A stretch of DNA of 64,000 bases from Flavobacteriaceae bacterium. GTDB lineage: Bacteria; Bacteroidota; Bacteroidia; Flavobacteriales; Flavobacteriaceae. The stretch covers positions 1 to 64,000 of the forward strand of contig JAFMLE010000008.1 in NCBI GenBank assembly GCA_017852395.1. The letters run 5' to 3'. The notes beneath the pieces were generated by a model. That model worked only from the letters and a program-made list of their open reading frames with translations, did not search any database and was not told the DNA's origin. The number at the start of each line of letters is the position of its first letter. Within the stretch, counting starts at the first letter, position 1. The translations under genes and the position numbers were made by a program. Of this stretch, positions 27,655-37,652 are shown one piece after another.

Positions 27655-28347
27655 TTACTCTGCGGACTTTTCTTCAGAAGCTTCTTCTGCTGACGCTTCA
27701 GCAGTGGGTGCTTCTTCAGTATCAGGTGCTTCTTCAGCAACAGGCGCTTCTTCAGTAGCAGGTGCCTCTTCAGTAGCAGGTGCTTCTTCAGCAACGGGTG
27801 CTTCTTCAGCAACGGGTGCTTCTTCAGCAACGGGCGCTTCTTCAGCAACGGGCGCCTCTTCAGTTGCAGGTGCCTCTTCAGCAGCGGCTTCTGTTTCAAT
27901 TGCCTGCAGGGCAGCAATACGTTTTTCGTTGGCTTCTTTTTCTGCAGCTAATGCTTTGGCTTTTGCATTGGCCTCTTCTTTTGAGAGACCATCAACTTTA
28001 GCTTGAATTTTAGCTTCTTTTTCCTCAAGCCAAGCAGCAAATCGTTTGTCTGCTTCTTCTTGAGTAAGTGCTCCTTTGCGAACCCCTCCATTTAGGTGGT
28101 GTTTCATCATCACACCTCTATAAGAGAGTAATGTACGAGCAGTATCTGAAGGTTGTGCTCCATTTTCTAACCATTTCACGGCAGTATCAACATCGAGGTT
28201 GACGGTAGCGGGATTGGTTGTTGGATTGTAGATTCCGATTTTTTCAAGGTAACGACCATCACGTTTTGATCTGCTATCAGCGGCGACGATCCAATAGAAA
28301 GGTTTCCCTTTTTTTCCGTGTCTTTGAAGACGAATTCTTACTGGCAT
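27655..28347 (-). CDS. rpsP: 30S ribosomal protein S16 with long acidic repeat tail
   Basis: The first 80 or so residues are a standard S16 ([20 protein letters not shown], then [13 protein letters not shown] and [13 protein letters not shown]). A Lys/Ala/Glu helical extension (about 90-155) follows, then ten tandem copies of a six-residue unit EEAP-x-x (residues 157-216) and an acidic end. The total of 230 residues compares with about 80-90 in most bacteria. Bacteroidota S16 proteins often carry an acidic extension, but this one is unusually repetitive. It is first in the rpsP-rimM operon and has the best promoter match in the window. Confidence 0.95.
   Translation of the reverse strand: MPVRIRLQRHGKKGKPFYWIVAADSRSKRDGRYLEKIGIYNPTTNPATVNLDVDTAVKWLENGAQPSDTARTLLSYRGVMMKHHLNGGVRKGALTQEEADKRFAAWLEEKEAKIQAKVDGLSKEEANAKAKALAAEKEANEKRIAALQAIETEAAAEEAPATEEAPVAEEAPVAEEAPVAEEAPVAEEAPATEEAPATEEAPVAEEAPDTEEAPTAEASAEEASEEKSAE
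27700..27879 (-). repeat. Ten tandem 18-bp repeats inside rpsP
   Basis: Encodes ten consecutive hexapeptides of the form [18 protein letters not shown] or EEAPTA. The DNA copies are close to identical, so the number of copies could change by slippage or recombination while keeping the frame. Confidence 0.9.
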
Positions 28348-28397
28348 AGTATATTAAATTTTGAGGTGCACGACCCCGGTTATTAATTATTAGGCTG

Positions 28398-28428
28398 CAA
28401 ATGTAAACTTATTTCAACAATCGACAAA
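28398..28428 (-). promoter_or_regulatory. Promoter of rpsP-rimM
   Basis: On the minus strand TTTG (28425-28428), a 19-base spacer and TACATTTG (28398-28405): an exact match to the Bacteroidota TTTG/TAnnTTTG promoter. It lies about 50 bases before the rpsP ATG, between the truncated hydrolase remnant and rpsP. Confidence 0.75.
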
Positions 28429-28459
28429 TCTTATTGTAATTGTTTTTCGATTTGGGTTA

Positions 28460-28762
28460 TTAGGGTTTGCTTTCTTGATCAATGATTTCAACCAGGTGCT
28501 TGATATAATCTTCCATAGTAATTGATCCAGGACTTGTTTGGTCTTCACCATGGCCTGGTAGGTCTGGTGTAATCACACGATGCCCTTCTTTTTCAAGATG
28601 AGGAACTACGGCATTCCATTGCCATTTACCCAGCCAAGCTGAGTGAACCAATACGATGGTTATTTTGGGCTGGTTAGCTTGCGTGGCACTTTCTGATTGT
28701 GGGGAGGTGGTAAAGGTACCATCAGGCGGTATCGCCTGATGGTTTAAGAGGTGGGTTTTCAT
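28460..28762 (-). pseudogene. Truncated alpha/beta hydrolase remnant
   Basis: The frame from the ATG at 28762 gives 100 residues. The middle matches the start of an alpha/beta hydrolase of the EstA/salicylate esterase-like type: TIVLVHSAWLGKWQWNAVVP, then HRVITPDLPGHGEDQT and MEDYIKHLVEIIDQ. It stops right after ESKP, where full-length members would continue into the nucleophile elbow (GHSxGG-type). The catalytic Ser, Asp and His are therefore all missing, and family members are usually 230-260 residues. Only about 110 bases separate the stop from rpsP, so the rest has been lost. It follows the M16 peptidase on the same strand. Confidence 0.75.
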
Positions 28763-28799
28763 AAGTAGGTAAATTTTTGGGGGTAGGGTTAGGTGTTTT

Positions 28800-31724
28800 T
28801 TAGTAGTTAAACAAATAATCGACATCCAATTCTTTGACTTCACCGATTTTTGATAGTTCTTTAAAATCAATGTCTTTGCGGTTTCCGATGATTGCCATGT
28901 CAAAAACAACATCTTTTACATTTTCATCAAAAAAGGCTTTTAGATCGTCAAATTCAAAATCTTTAAGTTGTTGGTAGGTGTCTTTTCTAATGTCATAATC
29001 AAGGCCTCTTTTTTTTAGGTCTTCATAGGTCCAAAATATTTTGTCTTTGGTAATCCTTTCGGCTTCAATTTTTTTAAGTTCAGCGGCTTTAGCCCCTTCG
29101 AATTGTTCTTTGGCATAAGGAATATCAGACAATAATTCGTTTAAAGCCTCGACAGCCAGAGGGATTTTGTTGGCTTGTGTACCGATATAGTTGAATAGAA
29201 AGTCGGGCTTTCCTTGTTTTGAGTTCTGTGCATACACAGAAGCTGCTGAATAAGCTAAGGAACGGGATTCTCTAATTTCTTGAAAAACAATTGAGGATAA
29301 GCCTTGGCCAAAATAGGTGCCAAACATTTGAGCTGCTGCCGTCTTGGAGGGATCATATTTTTCGCCTTTATGCATTAAGATGATTTCGGATTGTACCATG
29401 TCATAATTCACAAAATAAACCTTCCCTTCATTTTCTTTTTCAATGTACGTATCCGGTTCTGGATAGTCCTCTAGAACATCGGCAACCTTATGTACACGGT
29501 CAATACTTTTGGAGATGTAGTCTAAATCTTTGCCATAATAGAAAAAACGATGCTTATAGTTTGGCAAGGATTTGACCAAATCTACTAAAGTTTGTGGGTC
29601 AATTTGTTCCAGTTCTTCTACTTTAATAACGTTTCGTAATCGTGAGTTTTCACCATATTGCAAATAACTTGCAAAACCATTCCAAAGAATACTACTTTTA
29701 CTGCTCTTTATATTTTCTCGACTTTTGGCCACACTTTCAATATACTTTTGGTAGGCTTCTTGGTCAACTTTTAAGTCTTTGATCACGTGTTCCATAAGGG
29801 TAAGGCCTTCTTCAAGATTTTCTTGAAGTCCAGCAAGACTAAAAAACACTTGATCGCTGCTGGATTGTGTATCAAATTCGATACCCAATTTGTAAAATTC
29901 TTTTTTGAGTGCTTCTGGATCGTATTTGGTAGTGCCCAAATAATCCATATAACCCAAGGCATAGGGTAATAATTTGATGTTATCACTCCCCATGTCAAAA
30001 ATCATATCCAGTGAGGCGAGTGAGTTGACAGGGTTTTCTATGGATGCAATTTCTATATCCGAAGCCGTTTTGTTTTTTAAAATGGCGTTGTCATAGTCTA
30101 CAAAAACAGGCTTTAACTCTTCGCTAGGAGTGTTGGTAAATTGGACTAAGAAATCTGATTTTTTATCGCGGTTGAGCTCAATGGGTGTGATCTCAGGTTT
30201 ATCTACTTTGACAAGCCCCGTAGCCTCTCCCTGTCTTTTGTAGGCAACCACATGGTTGTTTTGAAAAAAGGTGTTGGCAAAATTGACAATGTCTTGTTTG
30301 CTAATGTTTTTGATGTCGTCCAAAAACCGAACTCGGTCTTCCCATTTTTGGAACTGCGTAAAGGCTTTGATATAGGAATAAGCAACATTGCCTACTTGTT
30401 CATATTGTCTGATCTCACTAAGCTTGAGGTCGTTTACGACTGCTTCTGTTAACCAGTCTTCAAAATTCCCTTTTTTGAGTTCTTCTAGTTGGCCCAAAAG
30501 CAAATCCCTAACGTCTTCTAGTGTTTGGTCTTTTTTGGGCGTTCCTGTAAGTTCAATATAACCATAATCATTAAAAAACGAAGCACGTGATCCGGCCGAT
30601 TGAAGGGCCTTTTTTTGATTGAGGTTTAAATCGATAAGTCCTGCGGTGGAGTTGTTTAGGATCATGTCAATCAATCTGAGGTACTTTTCGTCCTCAGACC
30701 CAACACCTTTACTTCTAAAAGCGACCTTTACAACTTCTTGGTCTGGACCAAAAACCACTGTTTCTATGGGTGCTGTTATTGCGGATTCTTTGGGCTGTTG
30801 GGGGTGTGTTAAGGGCTGGTTTTTAGAGCTGCCAAATGCGGCGTCTACCAATTGTATTGTTTCTTCAAATTCCAAATCTCCGACCAACACAATTGCCATA
30901 TTGTTGGGCACATAATATTTTTCGAAATAATTATTGATCGCGACTAAAGAAGGATTTTTGAGGTGCTCAGATTTACCTATTGTGGTTTGTTGACCATAAG
31001 GATGGTTAGGAAAAACGGCATCCATAAGGGTATAGAATAATTTTCTTTGGTCATTGTCTTGAGCACGATTGAATTCTTCATAAACGGCTTCCAATTCTGT
31101 ATGAAACAGTCGGAGAACCAGTTTGCTCATTCGCTCCTTTTCAAGAGTCAGCCACTTTTTGAGTTGTGTGTTTTGAATTTTACTTTGATATACGGTTTCT
31201 TCAAAAGAGGTCCATGCATTGACCCCTTCTGCACCAATCGATGTCATCATTTTGTCAAATTCATTTGCGATTGAGTATTTTGATGCCTCAAGTGAGATTT
31301 GATCAATTTCGCGATAGATTTTCTTTTTTTCTTCTAGATCATCTGTTTTCTTGTGTTTTTCGTAGAGATCAGAAATTTGATCAAGAAGCACCTTTTCTTT
31401 TTCCCAGTCTTGGGTACCGAATTGATCGGTTCCTTTAAAGAGCATGTGTTCTAGATAGTGTGCAAGCCCTGTGTTGTCGGCAGGATCATAAACAGATCCG
31501 GCTCGTACGCCGATAAAAGTTTGGATTTTTGGCTCGTCTTTATTTTGACTCAGATAGACTTTAAGTCCGTTTTCTAATGTATAAAGTCTAAGACCGGTTG
31601 GATCATTGCTGACCGTTTCATAATCGAAACCGTTGGCATCAGTATGCTGTATTGTTGTAATCGTGTTTTGCTGACAACTAACAACGATAAATAAATTGAG
31701 GATGAGTAGCAGTAGGTTTTTCAT
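28800..31724 (-). CDS. M16 family metallopeptidase lipoprotein
   Basis: Large zinc peptidase of about 970 residues made of two M16 halves. The inverted zinc motif HYLEHMLFKGT lies near residues 89-99, and the third ligand is expected in the LRLFHTELEAVYEEFNRAQD region about 80 residues later. The C-terminal half lacks a zinc motif, as in PqqL and other pitrilysin-like proteins. The start at 31724 gives a lipoprotein signal MKNLLLLILNLFIVVSCQQ (Cys17). Further in-frame ATGs lie 6 and 30 bases upstream, and the latter follows a typical A-rich leader, so the start is not certain. It acts at the periplasm or outer membrane. The peptide substrate is unknown. Confidence 0.92.
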   Translation of the reverse strand: MKNLLLLILNLFIVVSCQQNTITTIQHTDANGFDYETVSNDPTGLRLYTLENGLKVYLSQNKDEPKIQTFIGVRAGSVYDPADNTGLAHYLEHMLFKGTDQFGTQDWEKEKVLLDQISDLYEKHKKTDDLEEKKKIYREIDQISLEASKYSIANEFDKMMTSIGAEGVNAWTSFEETVYQSKIQNTQLKKWLTLEKERMSKLVLRLFHTELEAVYEEFNRAQDNDQRKLFYTLMDAVFPNHPYGQQTTIGKSEHLKNPSLVAINNYFEKYYVPNNMAIVLVGDLEFEETIQLVDAAFGSSKNQPLTHPQQPKESAITAPIETVVFGPDQEVVKVAFRSKGVGSEDEKYLRLIDMILNNSTAGLIDLNLNQKKALQSAGSRASFFNDYGYIELTGTPKKDQTLEDVRDLLLGQLEELKKGNFEDWLTEAVVNDLKLSEIRQYEQVGNVAYSYIKAFTQFQKWEDRVRFLDDIKNISKQDIVNFANTFFQNNHVVAYKRQGEATGLVKVDKPEITPIELNRDKKSDFLVQFTNTPSEELKPVFVDYDNAILKNKTASDIEIASIENPVNSLASLDMIFDMGSDNIKLLPYALGYMDYLGTTKYDPEALKKEFYKLGIEFDTQSSSDQVFFSLAGLQENLEEGLTLMEHVIKDLKVDQEAYQKYIESVAKSRENIKSSKSSILWNGFASYLQYGENSRLRNVIKVEELEQIDPQTLVDLVKSLPNYKHRFFYYGKDLDYISKSIDRVHKVADVLEDYPEPDTYIEKENEGKVYFVNYDMVQSEIILMHKGEKYDPSKTAAAQMFGTYFGQGLSSIVFQEIRESRSLAYSAASVYAQNSKQGKPDFLFNYIGTQANKIPLAVEALNELLSDIPYAKEQFEGAKAAELKKIEAERITKDKIFWTYEDLKKRGLDYDIRKDTYQQLKDFEFDDLKAFFDENVKDVVFDMAIIGNRKDIDFKELSKIGEVKELDVDYLFNY

Positions 31725-31785
31725 AATCATGGGGTTAGAGTCAAATTTATTCATTTTTTTTAATTTTTAATAGGTGCTAAAGGGT

Positions 31786-32649
31786 TTATTTCCAATTTAT
31801 GGCCAGATTAAATTCAATGATTTGATCAGGTTTCAACAACTGTTTAATTTTATCTTCAAATACGGGCAAATTTTGTGGAGTTATGTCTGATGTGACCAAC
31901 AGTTTAAGATCAGCCACATGTTGTGCTCCGTCCAAAGACCAGATCTTCAGATGTTCAATAGCGACAACTTCAGAGTAGTCTAGAATCTTTTTTTCAATGT
32001 CTTCAAGGTTGATATTTAGCGGAGTTCTTTGAAGAAAAAGCTGCAAAGTTTCTCGAAGCCGCCGAACCACATTCCACATAATATAAACCATGATACCCAA
32101 TGAGAGCATCGGATCGAGCCAGGGCAAGTCAAAAAACAGAAGCAAAATAGATCCGATTAATATGGCGGTCCATCCCAATACATCTTCGAGCAAATGCAAC
32201 GAAATTATTTTCTGATTCATACTTTGGCCACTATGAAGTTTCCAAGCGGCAAAGCCGTTAAAGATTACACCCAGTATGGCAAAAACCACCATGCCTTCGG
32301 CATCGGTTGGTTCTGGATGCAGCAAACGTTTGACGCCCTCCAAAAAAATAAAGATACTTCCGATCAATAATACCATAGCGCTTATAAGGGCGCTTAAAAG
32401 CGAAAATCTTCTAAAGCCATAGGGGTAATTTCTGTTGGCGGGTTTTTTAGATTTTTTCTCTAAAAAATAGGCCGTACCAATCGTTAGGGTATCACCCAAG
32501 TCATGGATGGCATCCGACAAAATGGCAATGCTATTGGTATAGAGTCCTCCGATGATTTCTATGAGCGTAAAAATCAGGTTGAGGAAAAACGCAACCTTAA
32601 AGTTTTGAGTATCCTCATCTACAATTTGATGCGCATGGTGGTGTCCCAT
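31786..32649 (-). CDS. Cation diffusion facilitator family transporter
   Basis: Inner-membrane metal/proton antiporter of 287 residues that exports Zn2+ or similar divalent cations. Six predicted helices precede a cytoplasmic C-terminal domain. The metal site residues lie in the helix 2 stretch SIAILSDAIHDLGDTLTIG (Asp and His-x3-Asp) and in the helix 5 region around SLHLLEDVLGWTAIL. The N-terminus is His-rich (MGHHHAHQ), a common metal-sensing feature. It lies 32 bases upstream of the M16 peptidase on the same strand and may be co-transcribed. The exact metal cannot be told from sequence. Confidence 0.93.
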   Translation of the reverse strand: MGHHHAHQIVDEDTQNFKVAFFLNLIFTLIEIIGGLYTNSIAILSDAIHDLGDTLTIGTAYFLEKKSKKPANRNYPYGFRRFSLLSALISAMVLLIGSIFIFLEGVKRLLHPEPTDAEGMVVFAILGVIFNGFAAWKLHSGQSMNQKIISLHLLEDVLGWTAILIGSILLLFFDLPWLDPMLSLGIMVYIMWNVVRRLRETLQLFLQRTPLNINLEDIEKKILDYSEVVAIEHLKIWSLDGAQHVADLKLLVTSDITPQNLPVFEDKIKQLLKPDQIIEFNLAINWK

Positions 32650-32762
32650 CTATATAATTCAAATTTCTTTAGCGTTTAAATGTAATTAGTTCTCAGCGAT
32701 CAGCCCCAATTCGAGCTGTTTTTTTTTACAATGGATCAAAAAGCCACTTCCCTAAGCGATGG

Positions 32763-32794
32763 TTTGTTCAACCCCACAAAAAACCTTATTTTTG
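32763..32794 (+). promoter_or_regulatory. Promoter of tig-clpP-clpX
   Basis: TTTG (32763-32766), a 20-base spacer and TATTTTTG (32787-32794), with the tig ATG 23 bases downstream. This is a good TTTG/TAnnTTTG match. Confidence 0.65.
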
Positions 32795-32816
32795 CGCCCT
32801 AATTTTATATTTCTTT

Positions 32817-34145
32817 ATGAAAATTTCGCACCAAGAACTCGACGCCCTCAATGCTGTTTTAACTGTAGCCATCGACCGTAAAGATTTTTCGGAAAAGGTA
32901 GAGGCTATTCTAAGCGACTATCGTAAAAAAGCCAATATACCTGGTTTTCGAAAAGGACATGTGCCTATGGGCATGATCAAAAAACAGTATGAGACTGCAG
33001 TAACTGCCGATGAAGTCAACAAACTCTTGCAAGAAAATTTGGACAAATACCTCAAAGAACAAGCCATTGATATTTTGGGAAATCCATTGCCCAAAGCCCA
33101 AGATCAGCTCGACTGGAAGGCGGACCAACTCAATTTTGAGTTCGAGTTGGGGTTGGCGCCAAAGTTTGAAATCGATCTCAAATCACGAAAAAAAGTGACG
33201 CAATACATCATCACTGCCGAAGATAAAATGATCGACGAGCAAATTGAGCAGATTCAAAAGCAGTATGGGAAACTTGTGGCACAAAAAGAAATTAAAAACG
33301 GCTACGAAATCACGGGTCATTTTTTTAGTGAAGCGCTAGAGATTGACACTACTTCAACCTTTACGGTTGACCAAATAAAGGGCAAAAAAAACACCGATGC
33401 GCTCAAGGTAGCCAAAAACGGAGCAGCCCTAGAACTCGAAACCAAAAACCTGTTTCAAGAAGCCGCTGTTGCGCAACAAAAATTAGGCATTAGTGCAGAC
33501 CAAGCAAAAGCCCTCAAAGGACCGGTCACACTCAGTATTAAAGAAATTAACGAACGGGTTTTGGCAAAACTTGACCAAGAATTGTTTGACAAACTCTACG
33601 AACCCGGAACCGTCACTGCTGTAAAGCAGCTCAAAGAAAAAATTAGAGAAAATATCGAAAAGCAGTTCGAACAGCAATCCGATCAAAAACTGCTTAACGA
33701 CGTCACCGACCACCTGATCGAGAACACGCAATTTGATCTACCCGAAGTTTTCTTGAAAAAATGGTTGCAAACCACCTCCAAAGAACCCCTTACAGAAGAA
33801 CAGGCTGCTGCCGAATACGACCAGTCTGTTAAGGGAATTCGTTATCAACTTATCGAAGGAAAAATAATTGCAGATCACAACCTCCAGTTGCAATTTGAAG
33901 AGCTCAAAACCTTTGCCAAAAGCATGATCGTCAGACAAATGGCACAATATGGGCAACTTCCCCCCGAGGACAAACAACTCGATGAGATTGTCGCACGTGT
34001 AATGACCAATCAAGAAGAAACCCGCCGCTTGTCCGAACAATTGATAAGCAGCAAACTCTTAGAATTTTATAAAGAAAACGCACCCCTTAAGCCTAAGAAA
34101 GTAACGTTTGGCGATTTTGTCAAAGAGGCGTACAGTCAAGGCTAA
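32817..34145 (+). CDS. tig: Trigger factor
   Basis: Ribosome-bound chaperone that receives nascent chains at the exit tunnel. The N-terminal ribosome-binding domain carries the signature stretch IPGFRKGHVPMGMIKKQYE near residues 40-58, and the helical C-terminal chaperone domain (about 250-430) is rich in Lys/Glu/Gln. The peptidyl-prolyl isomerase domain in the middle (about 150-240) looks poorly conserved, as in other Bacteroidota trigger factors. The length of 442 residues is normal. It is followed by clpP and clpX on the same strand, the conserved tig-clpP-clpX order. Confidence 0.93.
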   Translation: MKISHQELDALNAVLTVAIDRKDFSEKVEAILSDYRKKANIPGFRKGHVPMGMIKKQYETAVTADEVNKLLQENLDKYLKEQAIDILGNPLPKAQDQLDWKADQLNFEFELGLAPKFEIDLKSRKKVTQYIITAEDKMIDEQIEQIQKQYGKLVAQKEIKNGYEITGHFFSEALEIDTTSTFTVDQIKGKKNTDALKVAKNGAALELETKNLFQEAAVAQQKLGISADQAKALKGPVTLSIKEINERVLAKLDQELFDKLYEPGTVTAVKQLKEKIRENIEKQFEQQSDQKLLNDVTDHLIENTQFDLPEVFLKKWLQTTSKEPLTEEQAAAEYDQSVKGIRYQLIEGKIIADHNLQLQFEELKTFAKSMIVRQMAQYGQLPPEDKQLDEIVARVMTNQEETRRLSEQLISSKLLEFYKENAPLKPKKVTFGDFVKEAYSQG

Positions 34146-34184
34146 TTTATTTTCATTACTTTTATTAAGACAATAAAATATAAA

Positions 34185-34844
34185 ATGGACTACGGAAAAG
34201 AATTTAAAAAATACGCGACCAAACACCACGGTATCAATGCCATGTACTATGACAAAATTGTCAGTAGTATGACGCCATACATCATTGAAGAGCGCCAACT
34301 CAACGTGGCCCAGATGGATGTTTTTTCGCGATTGATGATGGATCGTATCATGTTTCTTGGTACGGCAATCAATGATCAGGTCGCCAACGTGATCCAAGCG
34401 CAACTTTTGTTTTTACAAAGTATCGATAGCAAGCGCGATATTCAAATGTATATCAATTCACCAGGAGGGGGTGTATATGCTGGTTTAGGCATCTATGACA
34501 CCATGCAATTTATCACCCCAGACGTAGCCACAATATGCACCGGTATGGCCGCATCAATGGGTGCAGTGTTGTTGTGTGCTGGCGCTGCGGGCAAACGCTC
34601 TGCACTCACCCACTCGAGGGTCATGATTCACCAACCTCTAGGCGGTGCACAAGGCCAAGCTTCCGATATCGAAATCACTGCTCGTGAAATCCTTAAGCTT
34701 AAGGACGAGCTTTATGAAATCATCGCAAAACATAGCAATCAAAAAGTAGAAAAAGTACATCAAGACAGTGATCGTGATTACTGGATGCGTGCCGAAGAAG
34801 CCAAAGCTTACGGTATGGTAGACGAAGTACTCGCTCGAAAATAA
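34185..34844 (+). CDS. clpP: ATP-dependent Clp protease proteolytic subunit
   Basis: Serine peptidase that forms the 14-subunit chamber of ClpXP. The triad is visible: Ser124 in GMAASMGAVLL, His149 in SRVMIHQPLGG and Asp198 in SDRDYWM. MYINSPGGGVYAGLGIYD near 89-106 is the oxyanion-hole segment. The protein has 219 residues, including an N-terminal propeptide region of about 25 residues. It lies 39 bases after tig and 21 bases before clpX. Confidence 0.97.
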   Translation: MDYGKEFKKYATKHHGINAMYYDKIVSSMTPYIIEERQLNVAQMDVFSRLMMDRIMFLGTAINDQVANVIQAQLLFLQSIDSKRDIQMYINSPGGGVYAGLGIYDTMQFITPDVATICTGMAASMGAVLLCAGAAGKRSALTHSRVMIHQPLGGAQGQASDIEITAREILKLKDELYEIIAKHSNQKVEKVHQDSDRDYWMRAEEAKAYGMVDEVLARK

Positions 34845-34865
34845 ACAGCCTAAAACCCCAATCCT

Positions 34866-36098
34866 ATGAGTAAAGAAGAATTGAGTTGTTCCTTTTGTGG
34901 TCGGACAAAACCGCAAACCCAACTTTTAATAGCCGGCCTAGATGCACATATCTGTGACAAATGCATCGAGCAAGCTCATGGGATTGTTCTAGAAGAAGGA
35001 CACGAAGACAAAGAAAAGCAACAGCCAGAAATTGAGCTAAAAACACCCAAAGAAATAAAAACCTTTTTGGACACCTATGTGATTGGACAAGACGATGCAA
35101 AAAAGGTACTTTCTGTCGCGGTTTATAATCACTATAAAAGAATTCTGCAACACCCTGCCGAAGCAGATGCGGTAGAAATTCAAAAAAGCAACATATTGAT
35201 AGTAGGTCAAACCGGTACTGGCAAAACACTTTTGGCACAGACCATTTCAAAACTGTTAAAGGTGCCTCTGGCCATTGTAGACGCCACTGTACTTACCGAA
35301 GCTGGATATGTCGGCGAAGACGTCGAAAGTATTCTTACCCGTTTATTGCAAGCTGCAGATTATGACGTTGAGCGCACACAAAGAGGAATCGTTTTTATTG
35401 ATGAAATTGATAAAATTGCTCGCAAAAGCGACAACCCCTCCATAACCCGAGATGTGTCTGGAGAAGGTGTGCAACAAGCATTACTTAAATTGCTCGAAGG
35501 GACCATTGTCAACGTACCGCCTAAGGGAGGCCGAAAACATCCCGATCAAAAATTTATTGAAGTAGATACTTCAAATATTCTCTTTATTGCTGGCGGTGCT
35601 TTTGATGGCGTTGAAGCCCACATTAGCAAACGACTCAACGTCCAAGCCATAGGGTATAAAGCTGAATCCGAGCGTACTCAGATAAAAGATAATGATCTAC
35701 TGCAATACATTACACCCACAGATGTAAAATCATTTGGATTAATCCCCGAAATCATCGGAAGACTCCCTGTGCTGACCCATCTCAAACCCTTGGATAGTGA
35801 GGCGTTACGCGCTATTTTAACCGAGCCCAAAAACGCACTGATCAAACAATATGAAGCCCTCTTTCAGATGGATGGCATTACTCTAACAATGACCACAGGG
35901 GCTTTAGATTTTATCGTAAGCAAGGCGGTTGAATACAAGCTTGGTGCCCGCGGTTTACGCTCGTTATGTGAAGCCATACTCAACGAAGCCATGTTTGAAC
36001 TTCCCAAGTCAGAAACTACCGAGCTTAAGGTTACCAAAAGCTATGCAGAAGCACAATTGAGTAAAATTGAGCTTCCCAAACTCAAGGCCGTTTCTTAA
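34866..36098 (+). CDS. clpX: ATP-dependent Clp protease ATP-binding subunit ClpX
   Basis: AAA+ unfoldase that feeds substrates to ClpP. The N-terminal zinc-binding domain has Cys8, Cys11, Cys30 and Cys33 (CSFCG...CDKC). Walker A is GQTGTGKT (about 114-121) and Walker B is [10 protein letters not shown]. The [20 protein letters not shown] stretch and the [12 protein letters not shown] sensor-2 region are present, as is the [10 protein letters not shown] segment near the ClpP contact. The length of 410 residues is standard. Its stop overlaps the end of the convergent GH3 gene by four bases. Confidence 0.97.
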   Translation: MSKEELSCSFCGRTKPQTQLLIAGLDAHICDKCIEQAHGIVLEEGHEDKEKQQPEIELKTPKEIKTFLDTYVIGQDDAKKVLSVAVYNHYKRILQHPAEADAVEIQKSNILIVGQTGTGKTLLAQTISKLLKVPLAIVDATVLTEAGYVGEDVESILTRLLQAADYDVERTQRGIVFIDEIDKIARKSDNPSITRDVSGEGVQQALLKLLEGTIVNVPPKGGRKHPDQKFIEVDTSNILFIAGGAFDGVEAHISKRLNVQAIGYKAESERTQIKDNDLLQYITPTDVKSFGLIPEIIGRLPVLTHLKPLDSEALRAILTEPKNALIKQYEALFQMDGITLTMTTGALDFIVSKAVEYKLGARGLRSLCEAILNEAMFELPKSETTELKVTKSYAEAQLSKIELPKLKAVS

Positions 36099-37606
36099 TT
36101 GTTGAGGGCCAACAACACTTCCAAAAATTCCCGAGAATTGGACAGTCGAGGGACTTTATGTTGTCCGCCCAATTTGTTCTTAGAGGCCAACCATTGATAA
36201 AATAACCCTTTGGGTGCAGCATGTACTTTTGGAAGGTTAAGGGTCATGTTTTTATATCTTTTGGCTTGATAATCTGAGTTGATCTCTTGCAATTGTTGGT
36301 CTAGATAGTGCGTAAAAGTATCAAGATCTTGGGGTGCAGATTTAAATTCAATCAACCACTCGTGACCTCCTTTTTTATTTTTTTCCATAAATATCGGTCC
36401 GGCTGTGTAGTCAACAACCTCTAATCCAAATTTTTCGCAAGCCATTGCCAATGCTCTGTCAGCGTTTTCTATCATAAGCTCTTCACCAAATACATTGATG
36501 TGGTGTTTTACCCGTCCACTCACCCGAATGCGGTAGGGATCGAGACTCGTAAATCGAACAGTATCTCCAAGTTGATAACGCCACAGCCCTGCATTGGTAG
36601 TGATTACAACTGCATAGGTTTGGTGGAGTTGCACAGCATTGAGAGGGATCGGTTGCTCTTGGTTTTGGCTGGCGTTGATAGGAATAAATTCATAAAAAAT
36701 ACCATAATCTAACATCAACAAAAGATCTTGAGAGTTGTTCTGATCCTGAATTGCAAAGAACCCTTCTGATGCATTATAGATTTCATAATATTGAAATTTA
36801 TTGCTTGGAAACAATTTTTGAAACTGTGCCCGATAGGGATCAAAATTGACTCCCCCGTGAAAATAGACTTCCGCTTCTGGCCAGATTTCTAATATCGAAG
36901 TTTTACCTTCTTGTTGGAGCACCTTTTCTAATAAAACCAACATCCATGAGGGCACCCCTGCTAGACTGGTCACGTTTTCTTCCAAAGACTCTTTTATGAT
37001 TGCTGCCATCTTCTGCTCCCATTCGGACATTAGAGAAACCTTCTGGCTGGGGGTGCTACTCAGCTCTGCCCAAAAAGGGAGGTTGTCGATAATGATGGCG
37101 GATAGATCGCCAAAATAACTGGTGTTGTTTTGATATAATTCAGAGCTACCGCCCAAACGCAAGCATTTTCCAGACAGTAGTTGGGCATTTTCATTATTAT
37201 TAAAATAGAGCGACAGCATGTCTTTGCCGGCTTTAAAATGACAATTTTCTAACGCCTCACTACTCACCGGAATAAATTTGCTTTGCGCGTTGGTCGTGCC
37301 ACTGGATTTGGCAAACCATTTGATTGAAGTGGGCCAAAAAATATTTTGTTCTCCCTGTCGGCAACGTTCGATATCATCTGCAATATCTTCATAGGTAACC
37401 AAAGGGACCTGTTGGGTAAAGTCATGATAATTGCGGATGCTATCAAACCCATATTTTTTGCCCACAACCGTGCCAGCCGCATTACTTAGAAGATGATGTA
37501 ATAACTCTTGTTGGACCTCATGGGGGTATTTTATAAAAAGTTCAATTTGGTGAATCCTTTTTTTTAAAAACCAAGAAGCAATTGAATTGAAGAGGGGGAT
37601 GGGCAT
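36095..37606 (-). CDS. GH3-family acyl-adenylating enzyme
   Basis: Member of the GH3 (auxin-responsive) family in the ANL adenylating superfamily. Plant members join amino acids to acyl acids such as indole-acetic acid via an acyl-adenylate, and the bacterial substrate is unknown. Visible features: [20 protein letters not shown] near 92-110 (phosphate loop), [13 protein letters not shown] near 275-288, [13 protein letters not shown] near 348-360 and [12 protein letters not shown]-like [17 protein letters not shown] near 378-393. I start it at [15 protein letters not shown] (37606), giving 503 residues. A 45-codon in-frame upstream extension overlaps the divergent neighbour and is unlikely. 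Confidence 0.9.
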   Translation of the reverse strand: MPIPLFNSIASWFLKKRIHQIELFIKYPHEVQQELLHHLLSNAAGTVVGKKYGFDSIRNYHDFTQQVPLVTYEDIADDIERCRQGEQNIFWPTSIKWFAKSSGTTNAQSKFIPVSSEALENCHFKAGKDMLSLYFNNNENAQLLSGKCLRLGGSSELYQNNTSYFGDLSAIIIDNLPFWAELSSTPSQKVSLMSEWEQKMAAIIKESLEENVTSLAGVPSWMLVLLEKVLQQEGKTSILEIWPEAEVYFHGGVNFDPYRAQFQKLFPSNKFQYYEIYNASEGFFAIQDQNNSQDLLLMLDYGIFYEFIPINASQNQEQPIPLNAVQLHQTYAVVITTNAGLWRYQLGDTVRFTSLDPYRIRVSGRVKHHINVFGEELMIENADRALAMACEKFGLEVVDYTAGPIFMEKNKKGGHEWLIEFKSAPQDLDTFTHYLDQQLQEINSDYQAKRYKNMTLNLPKVHAAPKGLFYQWLASKNKLGGQHKVPRLSNSREFLEVLLALNN

Positions 37607-37615
37607 TAGATTTGT

Positions 37616-37623
37616 TATCTTTG
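37616..37623 (+). promoter_or_regulatory. Probable -7 promoter element of the DUF2797 gene
   Basis: TATCTTTG matches TAnnTTTG and ends 29 bases before the ATG at 37653, in the 46-base gap between divergent genes. Confidence 0.4.
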
Positions 37624-37652
37624 GATGTTTAAAAATATAAAACTTTCCCAGT

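Noticed and set aside
27579-27917. Lys/Leu-rich 112-codon open frame on the minus strand ([13 protein letters not shown] pattern)
   Set aside because: It is the shifted-frame shadow of the 18-bp repeats in rpsP and has no start context of its own.
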